DNA of 64,000 nt. Origin: Taenia hydatigena (Eukaryota; Platyhelminthes; Cestoda; Cyclophyllidea; Taeniidae). A model generated the notes under the pieces. The model had not been told where the DNA came from. It did not search any database and worked only from the letters and a program-made list of their open reading frames with translations. The number at the start of each line of letters is the position of its first letter. The first letter of the stretch is position 1. This document shows positions 13,301 through 23,870 of the stretch, one piece after another. The translations under genes and the position numbers were made by a program. The stretch spans positions 7,412,168 through 7,476,167 of the forward strand of contig JADWOT020000004.1 in assembly GCA_036345935.2 (NCBI GenBank), in the 5' to 3' direction.

Positions 13301-14751
13301 TTGTGACTTTGACTTGAGAAAGGCAGAAATGCTTTGCCATTAGATGGGGTGGATGTCTACTGCTACCACTACTACTACTGCGAAGTACCAAGTGGACAAC
13401 GGTGTGGATGATGCCACCACCACCATCACCACATATCAAAGGGTGATTCGGATGGTTAAATGGATGAATAAAGAAAGTGTCTTGTGAGACGAGTGGAGAG
13501 AGGATGTAATGATGGAGTGTACTTTCCTACTGCATGGCAGAGTGTGGCAGTGCAGGTTGGTTTGCGATGCAGAATGTTTTGTGGGAGAGCAGGAAGGTGA
13601 AGTGTTGGGAGTGGAAGAGGGCGGCGTGTGATTGAGCAGGGACTGGAATGCGAAGAGGAGAGGCGATGTAAAAAGTCAGTGATGGTGGCCCTGTGATGGG
13701 ACGAAGTGACTGGTACGTGTAGGTGGGTGAATGGATTAATGAGTGCGTTAGAGAATGCAGAAAAATAGTAGAATGCACTGAGGCATACGCAGATGTTAGG
13801 AGGGAGACGCAATCCATGTACCCAAAATCACAACGTGTAGATTTATACGAGTTTGGCTATGCTGGCGTTGTTGGCCTTAAAACATGAGACGTGAGCGTAG
13901 GCTGGCCTGAGAGATCATCCCTGTGGAAGTGGGTGGGTGGGTGAGTGGGTGAAGAAGAGGTGAGCGATAAATGGAGGCCAAGGAAGATAAGCAAAAGAGG
14001 GTGATTAATTTGGCCGAGTAATTTATGTAAACCAAATTGAATCCTCCGTATGTTGAGCAAAAGAGGACATTATTGTGTGTCTCCTTTTGTCCATCAAAAC
14101 TGCTTGCATGATAGCGACTCCAAATTGAACTGTCCAGGTGAGAACGGAATCGGAGTGTCTACAATTGCCAGCAAGCATTGCAGTGCACACGAACACATGG
14201 TCGAAGTTGAGGGCAATGCAGCACTAACAGTCTCTATTGCTTCACAGGTTTTCGATAAACTCTAAAGTATTCCATGGAGGCGTGGTGTCTTTACCCCACT
14301 TCTAATCAATCAACATACCCTGCATAGTCGGAGGGAAGGAAGGGAGTAAGGAAGGAAAGAAGGCGCCTCTACTGGTTTTAACAGCGACAATAATTTGGTG
14401 TCACCAGTAGTAGCAGCAATAATGGAAGTATTCGTATTACTGCTAGGAACAGCAGCGCGAGCAGTAGCATTGGCGGCAATAGTACAATTGTGCCCCCTAC
14501 TCACTGTAAATCTTTTCGTTCAATGACTCTGCTTGAAAAAGCCACTGCTCAATTAATCAAATTGAAAAGACTTTAGTTCACTTATCGGGAGTATGTTACT
14601 CCCCACAGGGCGAATGATAATGCCCCTCATGAATGGAACCACAGTGCTGACAATGAGAGGCCTCACGTATTGGTACGATTGTGGAGAATGGGTGCAACAC
14701 CTCATGGCAGATATGTAGACTCATCAAAACGACAGCTCTATTAATATGGCA

Positions 14752-15018
14752 ATGACTCAAAGTAGAAGCTTTTCCTTCAAATGCACCATCTTAAGTCCAA
14801 AAAGGACTATTTTCACCATTTTCTCACTCGACCTTACAACTACCAACCACCGTCGCGCAGATGTGACACACTGCTATTCAACATTATACCACTTCTTTCT
14901 CCCTACTTTCTCTTTCCTTCTCATCTCCGAAGAGCAAACCTGCTGTCCCACCGGTGTTGTATGTGTTGGATCTTTCCTTACCACCATCGAAAATGCACAC
15001 ACTGGATATGCTGCATAA
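14752..15018 (+). CDS. small conserved ORF upstream of gene Z (arm L)
   Basis: 88 codons from ATGACTCAA to TAA. The same ATG and same stop occur in arm R (30084-30389 minus, 101 codons). The 39-nt difference lies in a polypyrimidine tract and keeps frame. Shared residues include MTQS, TTTNHRRA, CCPTGVVCVGSFLTT and IENAH at the C-terminus. It lies about 300 bp upstream of gene Z on the same strand in both arms, so it could be an upstream exon or a separate small gene. No family recognised. The low-complexity centre makes chance openness a real alternative. Confidence 0.3.
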   Translation: MTQSRSFSFKCTILSPKRTIFTIFSLDLTTTNHRRADVTHCYSTLYHFFLPTFSFLLISEEQTCCPTGVVCVGSFLTTIENAHTGYAA

Positions 15019-15317
15019 ATGCCTTCAACACTCACACCCGTCTTCCCATCACACGCAGCAACAGAAACCCACTACTCAAGTCATTTGAGTAACACTTTTA
15101 TTCCACTCGCATTTCCAGCTCACTGGCATTGTGAGGCGACAGTACAGTCCAATCGTTGTGGGTGGCTGCTATCACTTCCACAAGCACATTCAATGCACCT
15201 ACACCTCACCTACACCACAAAGCAGCACATCGTTCCAGTCGTGCCAGTAATAATTATCATGAGGCTGTCGATTAAATCTATTGATCGTGTCACACACTCA
15301 AACATACCGCCACAACA

Positions 15318-15808
15318 ATGTTTGCAAATCGGTTGTATGCAGAAATGCTCTTCATCTTGGTCTACATTTCGCTTTGGTTTTTCGGTCACTTTGGTTTTTT
15401 TCCGTTTGCGCTTTTTCTTTCTCGCGTGGACCCTCGTGGACATGGCGCAAGCAGTGTCCACGAGGAGAGGTAGGTGCTCGCCTTTACACACACCTCTACT
15501 AACCTCATTGTCATGCAGGTTGCCAAAGACGCCAAAAGTCTGTCTCTCACAAAGCACTTCAGACAGATGTTCATGTAGAAGAAGAGCGGGTGGAGCAAGT
15601 GGAGCAGATAGAGCAAGTGGAGGAGACGGAGAAGTCGACTGGCGCATCTGATGCGAAGCTGGTGACATTCCAACAGATACTGCAGCGACGGTCGGCAAAA
15701 ACGGAAGGAGATACCGGCGCCGCAGACACGACCTACGGTGTTACCGATCTTGCGGATGAGTACGAATGGAGGGAAGAAGGAGGAGGTAGTGATGTGGATT
15801 GCGCATAG
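15318..15808 (+). pseudogene. gene Z, arm L copy: frameshifted and truncated
   Basis: Same two-exon gene as 28708-29692. Exon 1 (15318-15469) begins ATGTTTGC and encodes a hydrophobic stretch (MLFILVYISLWFF). One extra T in the T-run at about 15395-15400, relative to R, shifts the frame before the shared MAQAVSTRRG segment. The 49-bp intron (15470-15518) is intact: GTAGGT donor, TACTAAC branch site, CAG acceptor. Exon 2 reads ..LQTDVHVEEERVEQVEQI.. and ends at TAG 15806, where R has AAG. Homology continues past this stop to about 15950. A shorter product from the ATG at 15442 (105 aa) remains possible. Confidence 0.6.
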
Positions 15809-16149
15809 GGCCTTTGCGCTGAAAGGAGGGGGAGAAGACGGATGGAGACAAAAGGCCGTTTTGAAGAGGGACGAGGACGGGCAGCAGGAAGAGGAGGAGG
15901 AGGTGCCGGTGGAGCGGGAGCGTACATACGTACATACATACCTGCCCTCTCGCAGCCTCCACACCCACCGAGTCACATTATGCCCACCTTGAATAATCAA
16001 TGGGAAAAAAGGCTTTTTATCTTTTTAACCTCAGCGTACTCACCTAATCCTCAAATGAAGGCCTGACAATAATTTATCTATGACAGGTGATTGATGGATG
16101 CGCGTCAACGACTTAGGCTTTATCTAGCGACTTCAACTATTCGTCGCAA

Positions 16150-16340
16150 TCTGCCAAACGTCACATCAGATGCGACTGCTTGCGAGTTCCCTCTCCGCCC
16201 ACACTGCTCACCCTGCCCATTCTGTCCCACTTCCTCTTCTTCCACGTGAACATTCGTCTGAGGTGCTTTGTGTCAGACAGCTTCTTCACTTCTTCGGCAA
16301 CCCACATGCCACCTTTCTTATTATTGTTCTTCTTCTTGTT
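16150..16340 (-). pseudogene. diverged second copy of gene Z exon 2 (arm L)
   Basis: Read on the minus strand this parallels gene Z exon 2: a Cys-Gln/Arg-Arg start, HVEEEEVGQNGQ where Z has HVEEERVEQVEQ, and ASDVTFG where Z has ASDAKL. It has an in-frame TGA near its start, and the CAG acceptor is mutated to TGG. It is tail-to-tail with the Z copy at 15318-15808. The same convergent arrangement occurs in arm R (27790-28390 against 28708-29692), so the pairing predates the palindrome. Confidence 0.55.
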
Positions 16341-16439
16341 TCTTCAAATACATCTCTTTTGTTCATCAGACGAACGCCTTATCTCACTGATCACTTAGTA
16401 GGCGGCAGGATGGCAGTGATGCCACAGAATCCACCTTAC

Positions 16440-17047
16440 TGTCGGTTTGGGCTCCTCACTCTCCAACGCCCACTTCGAAGCATTCAATACCACATCCCGA
16501 CTCTGTCTTATGGTCGTTGAGTTGTGTGACGCCATCTCCTTCACATTATAACAAGACACGTCGTTTCCAGGCAGCTCTCTCCCTCCACATAAAGTCCACC
16601 CGATGGCAAACTGAAGCACATCTTTCAAGTCATTCTTGTTGAATGACGAGGAAGGAGCGATGGTTGATGGGATGAAAGGAAGCCCACTGCGGTCTGTTTG
16701 TGCCGACTTGACTTCGATGCATCCAAGCAAATGATGAAGGAGGGCGAGCAACGAGATGATGGCACAGCAACTGACTTCTCCAAACAGGGTCACAAGTGAC
16801 GCAACTCCTTGCCTCCGCAACTAATTCACTGACTACTTCTTAACAACCCACCAACCAATATCACTTTCGATAGAAATCTCAACTGACATGATCCCTTCAA
16901 ATTAATCAAGTGACCGAACTCTTCTGCAAGAACTGCCTCATTCTCCGTCACCTCACTCAGTGAGGGTTTGCTGCCTTTGTGGTTGCCAACATATTCGGCG
17001 TTCGCGTTCGTTTGCGGTCTGATTATGCCGAATTCACCTCGATGCAT
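16440..17047 (-). CDS. gene Y, arm L copy: two exons, open
   Basis: Unidentified. The upstream exon runs from somewhere at or above 17047 down to 16856 and includes SEVTENEAVLAEEFGHLINL and LRFLSKVIL. A 35-bp intron (16855-16821, GTTGGT..GAATTAG) preserves phase. The second exon (16820-16440, 127 codons) has a hydrophobic segment (CCAIISLLALLHHLLGC), then FNKNDLKDVLQFAIGWTLCG and YNVKEMASHNSTTIRQSRDV, and ends at a strong donor, ACA/GTAAGG. An intron this short is typical of flatworms. The arm R copy (27130-27700) has several stops. Read-through without splicing would end at TAG, so the intron is an inference. Neither end of the gene was found. Confidence 0.4.
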
Positions 17048-17559
17048 CCAAAACCGCTAAATTAACGAAAATGTACTAAATATTTACGAGATTCCCAACT
17101 TCTGACGGTAAATAAAGGCGCACTAATCCGAAACAGCGGTTGCCAAAACAAGCAGCACTCACGCCGGCCGCGTACAAAGCTAACCAATCAGATCAAAGTC
17201 AAATCGGTAAAACAAACAAACTTCTGATTTTAATATGTTTTTAATAACGCAACAATTGTCACAAACCTTAGCAATTTCGTAATAAGCAAAAACTTTTGGG
17301 TCTAAGCACACAAGTGAAACTATTTACGAATTGCGCACGAGTGAGAGATATGGCAATGAATATTAACAGTCCATTATGCGTTGATGCTATATAATTAGGT
17401 GTAACAGCGCAAAGTAAATGTGGTTTAAATAACATCATTTCATTTTATTGTGCTGTTTAGTTGAAAATTTTAATTGCATTTTGACATGTATTATGTAACA
17501 ATGTTGACATTTCGTGGTGTATCAAGAAGCATTTTTGAATAATTTTGTAGCACTTTGTT

Positions 17560-17738
17560 TAGTGGAACTACCGGTATCGGTCAAGGTCACAGAGTTGGCC
17601 GTACTGTCCTAGCTGCGTGGGCTGTCCTCTGGGCCATGCCAGCAGCCTGTATCCCTCTGTCCGTTGAGTATGTATATATTCTACCCTAGCATTCTGCCTT
17701 CTTTTGCCTTCGAGGGAGCCTCAGGAGGCTACAACTTG
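17560..17738. mobile_element. about 180-bp insertion specific to L'
   Basis: The sequence between 17560 and 17738 is absent from the matching place in R' (about 23360-23390). The flanks show a rough duplication (ATTTTGTAGCACTTTG before, ATTTTATAGCAATTGTG after). Its core, GGGCCATGCCAGCAGCC, resembles 1425-1470 in this window. A short retroelement or TRIM/SINE-like insertion would fit. There are no coding capacity, poly-A tail or terminal repeats that I can demonstrate. Confidence 0.3.
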
Positions 17739-18016
17739 GCTGATTTTATAGCAATTGTGATGGATATTTAACGACGTCTTATATTTCTAATATCTAGGCC
17801 ACTAAGGCCGGTTAAGATCGTAAATGAATGACTGGCTTTTGCATTCTGCGGAGTGTTCCGTTGTTTTGCTTCTCCTACCAATCAAATTGGTCGTTTTACC
17901 AATGATTATGGGCCAACGACTGTTGGGAAATGGATGTCTTGCCATTCGCGACTCAGGACAGTGTTAAGAGTGGAGTATGTTAGTTTGTGGCATGTCCACA
18001 GTGGATGAATGGAAGT

Positions 18017-18238
18017 ATGGATGAATGGTTGAGAAGGACCACCGATTTGGCGCCATTGCAGTCGAAGCGGAAGAGCCCCCAAAGTGAAAGGTAAGGTAGG
18101 AGCATAGATGCTGGTTATTTTGTGTGTCTATCCATGATTTTATTGTAGTACTTGTATGCACAGGATGGGTTAATTGATTTGTTCTCCTCCAGGAATATGG
18201 TGTTAACCAATGCGTTTGCATTTTTACAAGTTGGTTGA
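18017..18238 (+). CDS. spliced 39-aa ORF, inner arm L'
   Basis: ATG at 18017, exon 1 to 18090, intron 18091-18192 (GTAAGG..CTCCAG, 102 bp), exon 2 to TGA at 18236-18238. The product starts MDEWLRRTTDLAPLQSKRKS and ends FAFLQVG. The copy in R' (23093-22872 minus) gives the identical 39 residues with TAA instead of TGA. By eye the 117 sense-codon bases are identical, the intron differs at about four positions and downstream DNA differs at about one base in ten. The MDxWL..T..KRK pattern recalls the N-termini of BED-finger/hAT-derived proteins; that is only a resemblance. It could be the N-terminal part of a longer alternative transcript. Confidence 0.4.
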
Positions 18239-18884
18239 AGCTGCCGAAGATGCGTTCGTTACGCGTTGCACCGGGACCACTCTTCTTGTTACAATGCACA
18301 TACAGGCGTGGCATGTGTTTCATATCACCAAGTCATGGCTATCCAGAATATCCTATTTATTTGAAGCAATAAAGGTGGTGAGGGACGGTTGTGTTGTGTA
18401 GTATTTGAAAAGGAGGAGGAGGAGGAGAGATCAGTTGATTAGAAGAAGTGAATGCAGTTAGAGTCATTGTTGAGGCGAAACAGGCACTACTGTTGGGTGC
18501 GGTGATGAGGATTGCTGCTTAGCAGATGAAGCGTGTTTTGCGTAGTTGTTACCTCTGGCAGCAGGGATTCACAGCGACTGGAGTGGGTCTTGCTGGATTA
18601 CTTTGTGGAGTGGCCTTATGACTATGGGTAAATCGTGGGGTATGCGGAGACAAATGGTGTAGGAGTTGATTGAGAGGGGAAGTGTTGAATCCAGCTCTGC
18701 CTTGTGTAGAGTGTTCGGCTATCTGTGAAGGGGAGGAAGGAGGAAGAGAAGAGGATGGGAGGTGGAGGTGGAGGAGGGTGAATGCAGTGAAAAGCGCATC
18801 ATTCCACGCGTCATCCTGCCAATTTCGACGTTTGAATCTTGAGGTAGGATGTTAATACTACTGAAACGGCGCTCAGTAGGTGGT

Positions 18885-19290
18885 GCTTCACCAACTCGAT
18901 GGCTCTCAATTTCTCTTTGAGTAGTAGTAGTATCAGTAGTGGTAATAAAGCCAGGGTTTGGTTTGGGTTCTAGCGGCGGCGGCGGCGGCGGCGGCTGCAG
19001 CGATGGCAGCCAAATAAGGTGGAGGAGAAGGAGGAGGAGGAGGTGGTGGTGATAGTGGTTGTGGTGGCACATATCCGACACTGGTAGTGAGCCGGTAAGG
19101 AGGGAGGCGACACTTGGGTGGAAAAAGAGATTCTGTCACTTCACAACTGCACTGGGTGCCTACATTCTGCCTGGTTGCTGCACCGTCGACGCCGTCATCG
19201 TCATCGTAGCATTTGAGCAACCCAGCTGTGGTTAATTCAATCAACTAATGAGGTACTTATTTATTACTTGAGCAACTGTTCGGTTGCATT
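18885..19290. other. L'-specific segment with a candidate poly-Ala/poly-Pro exon
   Basis: This piece has no match in R'. On the minus strand, from an acceptor-like TTAACCACAG (about 19235), a frame runs to about 18930: CYDDDDGVDGAATRQN, then CRLPPYRLTTSVGYVPPQP, a proline run and a run of about ten alanines. The alanines come from a (GGC)n tract at 18972-18998. Composition resembles a disordered region of a regulatory protein. No conserved domain is visible and low complexity can mimic coding. Confidence 0.25.
18972..18998 (+). repeat. (GGC)n trinucleotide repeat
   Basis: About eight tandem GGC units, followed by a GGA-rich stretch (19018-19045) and GGT units. G-rich on the plus strand. Confidence 0.9.
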
Positions 19291-19509
19291 TTGATGCTTT
19301 GCGTTCACTTCTCAATTCACGTGGCCTGCCTCTTTCATAACTTCCACTCCTCTTCCCCCCACCATCCAGGCGTCGTTATGCATGAATTGACACACTCTCG
19401 GTGTGTGTGTGTGTGTGTTCCCGTGCCAAATTAAAGAGCAAGTGAATCAAATTGTTTTATCTCTTCTATCATGAAAACACTGCTGATGAAGAGAATGTGT
19501 GGGAGAATT

Positions 19510-19705
19510 TACAAACTACCGCTACGTCTCCACCCACACCGCATAGTCAGTAACACTAGGAGGGGGAGGCGCGTGTGTAGATGATCACAAAACCAAACCT
19601 CTGTGAGCCGAGATAGATAGATATAGAGGGAGAGTGATGAGGATCACCCCTAACGCCGACACCAACACCAACACAAACAACACAAAACCTGCGACTCATC
19701 TCAGA
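19510..19705 (-). pseudogene. gene X exon C fragment in the palindrome centre
   Basis: The minus strand reads MSRRFCVV..GVGVRGDP..LGSQRFGFVIIYTR, matching gene X exon C (11333-11548 in L, 35420-35205 in R). It then runs into the ACGTCTCCACCCACACCGCATAG segment. The preceding exon B is missing. The orientation is that of arm R. Confidence 0.6.
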
Positions 19706-19840
19706 AGTGGGTACGTGCCTGTCTAACTCAAGTTCCATACCGCCAAATGTTACACCAAGTAAAGACTGCATTTAGTGGTCCACTTCATTGTTTCATCATC
19801 ATCACCTAATCGTAGCCCTTGTGTCCGCTGTCCTGCCACC

Positions 19841-20074
19841 ATGGTATACGGTTTTAAAAAAGTGCGAAAAGACGTACAAAATTGCCTCATGATTGCACAA
19901 ACCTCAACCCGATCTGGAACAGTGGACAAGTTCGCGAAAAGAAGAGGAGGAAGGTTCGAGAAAAGAGAAGTGGCAGAAGTGGCAGCGGATGAAAAAGAAG
20001 GCTTACTCCTGCCACGCAAAACAATAAAACGAGAATTTAAATCCGAAATAAGTAGGATTATCACTTCGCCATAA
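19841..20074 (+). CDS. candidate small basic protein (77 aa), palindrome centre
   Basis: ATG sits in an ideal animal start context (GCCACCATGG). The product is MVYGFKKVRKDVQNCLMIAQ.., rich in Lys/Arg/Glu, ending SEISRIITSP before TAA. It is one of the few stretches of the centre not duplicated in the window. No domain is recognised. An overlapping minus-strand frame (19750-20064) is also open for 104 codons but lacks an ATG. Openness of this length is not significant alone; the start context is the main support. Confidence 0.3.
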   Translation: MVYGFKKVRKDVQNCLMIAQTSTRSGTVDKFAKRRGGRFEKREVAEVAADEKEGLLLPRKTIKREFKSEISRIITSP

Positions 20075-20079
20075 CTTCT

Positions 20080-21105
20080 TCTTTAGGAAAAACAGGATGA
20101 GGTGAACGCCCACTTAAGCGCAAGAATTACATTTCCTCGCGCTTAGACAGTCGCAAAATTCAATTCAGAGCTCCTCAACGCACAACACACTCAGACGTTG
20201 ACAACGCCTTCAGGCTGCAGTGAAAGATACACCTCAGCAATAACAACATCAACAACAACATCAACAGGTCAAATGGCGGACAAAGGCAGGTCGATTGCTT
20301 TCCTTCAACACACAAAAAGCTAAAGTAACAAGTGACACCGTCCGTACATTCGAACAGCAACTGGCCTACTTCAATCAACAACACGAGCACGAGCGCAGGC
20401 AGACGCTAGCTTACCGGAGGTGAAGACACTTCCAGTGGAAAGCGATCACACGCTGCTTCAGCACTCACTGCAACATCGGTCTGCAGCAGCTGACAGTGAG
20501 TGCGGGCTCTAAGCTGAAAGCATCCGCTAGGACCAAGGTCAGTGAATATACCACACACTATGGCTAAGAACATTGACCCACATTGATGGATCTATTTAAC
20601 GGCGGCCTCAAATGACTGGCTTGCACGGAATATGGATCACTAGGGGTAGGCATAAGCTCCAGTTCAATTGACAACACACGCACACAGTGCTTGCCATCAC
20701 CACTGCAAACACATCCTCATGCCCACCTGAGACAATAGAGATTGAGATTACAAGGTAGAACCAAGACATCGGGTATTGGATAACAATCATCCAAAATGAC
20801 TAGTGACAGGTCCATTAACCAATCTGAAATTGAGATAGCTTCAGCTTTGCCTAGCTATTCAAGACTCTAGCCTTACCAGTGCGATGCTACTCACTAATGG
20901 GTGGACAATATTCCGGCTTTTGTCTTCTCTCTTTGCAGTGTGTGAGCTTATCCTCTGGAATTGGATCACTGATGGCTAATAGCGGTGTGTTGCTGAGACC
21001 CAAGTCCTGCTATTTATCCTCCTTCACCTATCAAGTAATTATCGATATTGCAGTAAAACGGTAGAAAATTTAAACAGAAGGAAGAGGAATAAGGGGAGGA
21101 GGAGG
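20080..21105. other. unique palindrome centre, no firm gene
   Basis: No repeat of other window sequence found. Reading frames are under 75 codons and lack splice or start support. Confidence 0.5.
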
Positions 21106-21109
21106 AGCG

Positions 21110-21640
21110 GGTGTAGATGATCATAAAAACAAACTTCTGTGAGCCGAGAGAGAAGGATCACTCCTAACACCAACGCGAACAACACGAAAAAAGCAAATCA
21201 TCAGGCATAGCCTCCTCCGCCTCCTTTACGTCCTCGTTCTCCCAACTATGCGGTGTGGGTGGAGACGTAGTAGTAGGAAGCGTAGCGACTGCTTAGTGAC
21301 CAGCGCGACGCTTTTTTCATCCCTTCTACAGCAGTGGTGATGTGGTAATAATTGTGGTAGCAGTAGTCTCCCTTTCACCCTCTACTCCTCTCACAGTGGT
21401 AGCGGTAGCAATTGCGAATGTCATTTCTGTTATTGTTGCTAATGCTGTTAGTGTTTCCCATACCTTGTGTCTACAGCCTATCCGGCAGATATCTCGCACC
21501 CACCTACCTACCTACCTGCTTACCTCCCTCCCTCCCTCCCTCTTTCCCTACCTCTCTCTCTCTCTCAACAGTGAACTAGCTTCGAATGTTTCCGCGGTGA
21601 GTGTAGTTAGTGTCAATCGCTTCCTTCTGCTGCTAGCAGC
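21110..21640. repeat. two oppositely oriented gene X-locus fragments fused
   Basis: 21110-21205 matches arm R orientation (compare 35305-35410: CTCTGTGAGCCGAGAG then ..CACCAAC). From about 21215 the sequence switches to arm L orientation (compare 11480-11880: TATGCGGTGTGG.TGGAGACGTAGTAG, then CAGCCTATCCGGCAGA). The inversion point is therefore inside about 10 bp. The end carries (CTAC)n, (CTCC)n and (CT)n tracts at 21495-21565. Confidence 0.75.
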
Positions 21641-21949
21641 CCCTTGGCAGTAGGAACGCGAGCGTCAGGAGTGTTTTGTTTTTATCAGAAAACGACAGTG
21701 GAGTAATAATAGGTCGGAATAAGAAGAAGAAGAGCAAATTAAACACAGCAACAGCAGTAGCAGCTGTGCGGCTTCTAAGATTGAGACAAACAGTAGCTAC
21801 CAAGAGAGGGGCAGACTTGGAGCATTGTGAATTTGCCTCTGCACGAACGGATTTGAGATGTTAGCCACAGAGCTAACACAGAAAAGTAGGTGTCTTAGTT
21901 AGCACCCAAGCTTCTGCTCACATTATTGTCTCCTTTATCTTTTTCTTAG

Positions 21950-23870
21950 CAGACACCGTTCCCTACCCACTACCTACTCCGACAGCTTTCGGTGCAAAGC
22001 GGCAGCTTGTGAACGCTCCCACACATTCTCTTCGTCAGTTGTGTTTTCATGATAGAAGAAATAAAAGAATTTGTTCCACTTGTTCTTTAATTTGGCACGG
22101 GAACACACACACACACCGAGAGTGTGTCAATTCATGCACAACGACGCGTAGATGGTGGGAGGAAAAGGAATGGGAATAATGGAAGAGGCAGGCCACGTGA
22201 ATTCAGAAGTAAACGCAAAGCAAAGTGAACGCCGTTTCAGTAGCATTGACATCCTACCTCAAGATTCAAACGTCGAAATTGGCAGGGTGACGCGTGGAAT
22301 GATGCGCTTTTCACTGCATTCACCCTCCTCCACCTCCACCTCCCATCCTCTTCTCTTCCTCCTTCTTCTCCTTAACATACAGCCGAACACTCTACACAAG
22401 GCAGAGCTGAATTCAACACTTCCCCTTCCACTCAACCTCTACACCATTTGTTTGCGCATACCCCACCATTTACCCATAGTCATGAGGCCGCGTCACTAAG
22501 TAATCCAGCAAGCACCACCCCAGTCGCTGTGAATCCCTGCTGCCAGGAGTAACACCTACACAAAACACGCTTCACCCGCTAAGCAGCAATCCTCATCACC
22601 ACACCCAACAGTAGTGCCTGTTTCGCCTATACAATTACGCTAACTGCATTCACTTCTTCTAATCAACTCACCTCCCCTCCTCCTCCTCCTCCTCCTTCTT
22701 TTCAAATACCATTCAACACAAATGTCCCTCACCACCTTTATTGCTTTAAATACATCGGATATTCTGGATAGCCATGACTTGGTGATATGAAACACATGCC
22801 ACGCGTGTAGGTGCAACGTAACAAGAAGAGTGGTCACAGTGCAACGCGTTACAAACGCATCTTCAGCAGCTTTAACCAACTTGTAAAAATGCAAACGCAT
22901 TGGTTAACACCATATTCCTCGAGGAGAACAAATCAATTAACCCATCCTGTGCATGCAAGTACCGCAATAAAATCATGGATAGACACACAAAATAACCAGC
23001 ATCTATGCTCCTACCTTACCTTTCACTTTGGGGGCTCTTCCGCTTCGACTGCAATGGCGCCAAATCGGTGGTCCTTCTCAACCATTCATCCATACTTCCA
23101 TTCATCCACTGTGGACATGCCACAAACTAACGTAATCCACTCTCAACACTGTCCTGAGTCGCGAATAGCAAGGCATTCATTTCCCAACAATCGTTGGCCC
23201 ATAATCATTAGTAAAACGACCCATTTGAATGAGAAGAGAAGCAAAACAACGCAACACTCAGCCGAATGCACAAGCCAGTCATTCATTTACGACCTTAACC
23301 GACCTTAGTGGCATAGATATTCGAACTATAAAAAGGCATTGGACACCATCAAACTCACCACAAAATCAGCTGAGTTATTCGAAAAAGCTTTTTGATACAC
23401 CTCGAAACGTCAACAATGCTACAAAATACATGTCTAAAGACAATTAAAATTTTCCATGAAGACAACACATTAAAATTAGGTGTTGTTATTTGAACTACTT
23501 TTGCTTTGCGCTGTTGCACCTTATACTATAGTGTCTATGCTTTGGTCGTCTGCTAAGATTCATTGCCATATCTCTCACTTGTGCGCAATTCGAAAATTCT
23601 TTCATTTGTGTATTTCTACTTTAAATTTTGTGTTTGTTACAAAACTGTTCTAGTTTGTGTTAGTTGTTGCATCATATAAAACATATATATATTAAAAGTC
23701 TGATTGTTTTACCGAACGAACTTTGACCTGATTGGTCATGTTTGTACGTGGCTCGCGTAAGTGCTGCCTGTTTCGGCCACCGTTGTTTCGGATTAGTGAG
23801 CCTTTGTTCGCCGTCAGAAGTTGGAAATCTTGTAAGCATTTGGTGCATTTTGGTTAGTTTTGGTGGTTTT
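21950..23870 (-). repeat. right inner inverted-repeat arm (R')
   Basis: Reverse-complement partner of L' (17050-19545), ending at about 23870 opposite the L/L' boundary. A piece of its inner end (21960-22145, including CACCGAGAGTGTGTCA) recurs directly at 49090-49256. On the plus strand a frame of 165 codons (22811-23308) is open. The matching L' frame (18323-17964 minus) has one stop by C-to-T change, but R' itself has a TAG just upstream, so I do not call it a gene. Confidence 0.88.
22872..23093 (-). CDS. spliced 39-aa ORF, inner arm R'
   Basis: Partner of 18017-18238. ATG at 23093, exon 1 to 23020, intron 23019-22918 (102 bp, GTAAGG donor; acceptor here CTCGAG, still ending AG), exon 2 to TAA. 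The amino-acid sequence is identical to the L' copy. The acceptor in L' has the better consensus (CTCCAG). Confidence 0.38.

Larger units (their letters stand above)
10340..17050 (+). repeat. left arm (L) of the outer inverted repeat
   Basis: About 6.7 kb that matches the reverse complement of 27090-36405. Paired anchors: 11176 with 35577, 11785 with 34969, 12164 with 34533, 13460 with 31855, 14752 with 30389, 15318 with 29692, 16975 with 27145. Blocks are similar at roughly 85-95% by eye, with many microsatellite length differences. L lacks about 1.4 kb present in R (31870-33285) and about 1 kb around 16.0-16.15 kb. It ends at about 17.05 kb, exactly where the inner arm L' begins. It contains genes X, Z (broken), Y and a conserved small ORF. 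Confidence 0.92.
17050..19545 (+). repeat. left inner inverted-repeat arm (L')
   Basis: Matches the reverse complement of about 21950-23870. Anchors: 17100 with 23820, 17975 with 23130, 18852 with 22240, 19500 with 22022. It starts flush with the end of outer arm L. Relative to R' it carries two extra pieces, 17560-17738 and 18885-19290. The (GT)n and simple-repeat tracts differ in length between the two. Confidence 0.88.

Noticed and set aside
15019..15651. 210-codon plus-strand frame in arm L
   Set aside because: It runs through gene Z exon 1, its intron and an off-frame part of exon 2. The intron signals and arm R comparison explain the region better.
22811..23308. 165-codon plus-strand frame in R'
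   Set aside because: R' has a TAG just upstream, L' has an internal stop, and the opposite strand holds the better-supported spliced ORF.
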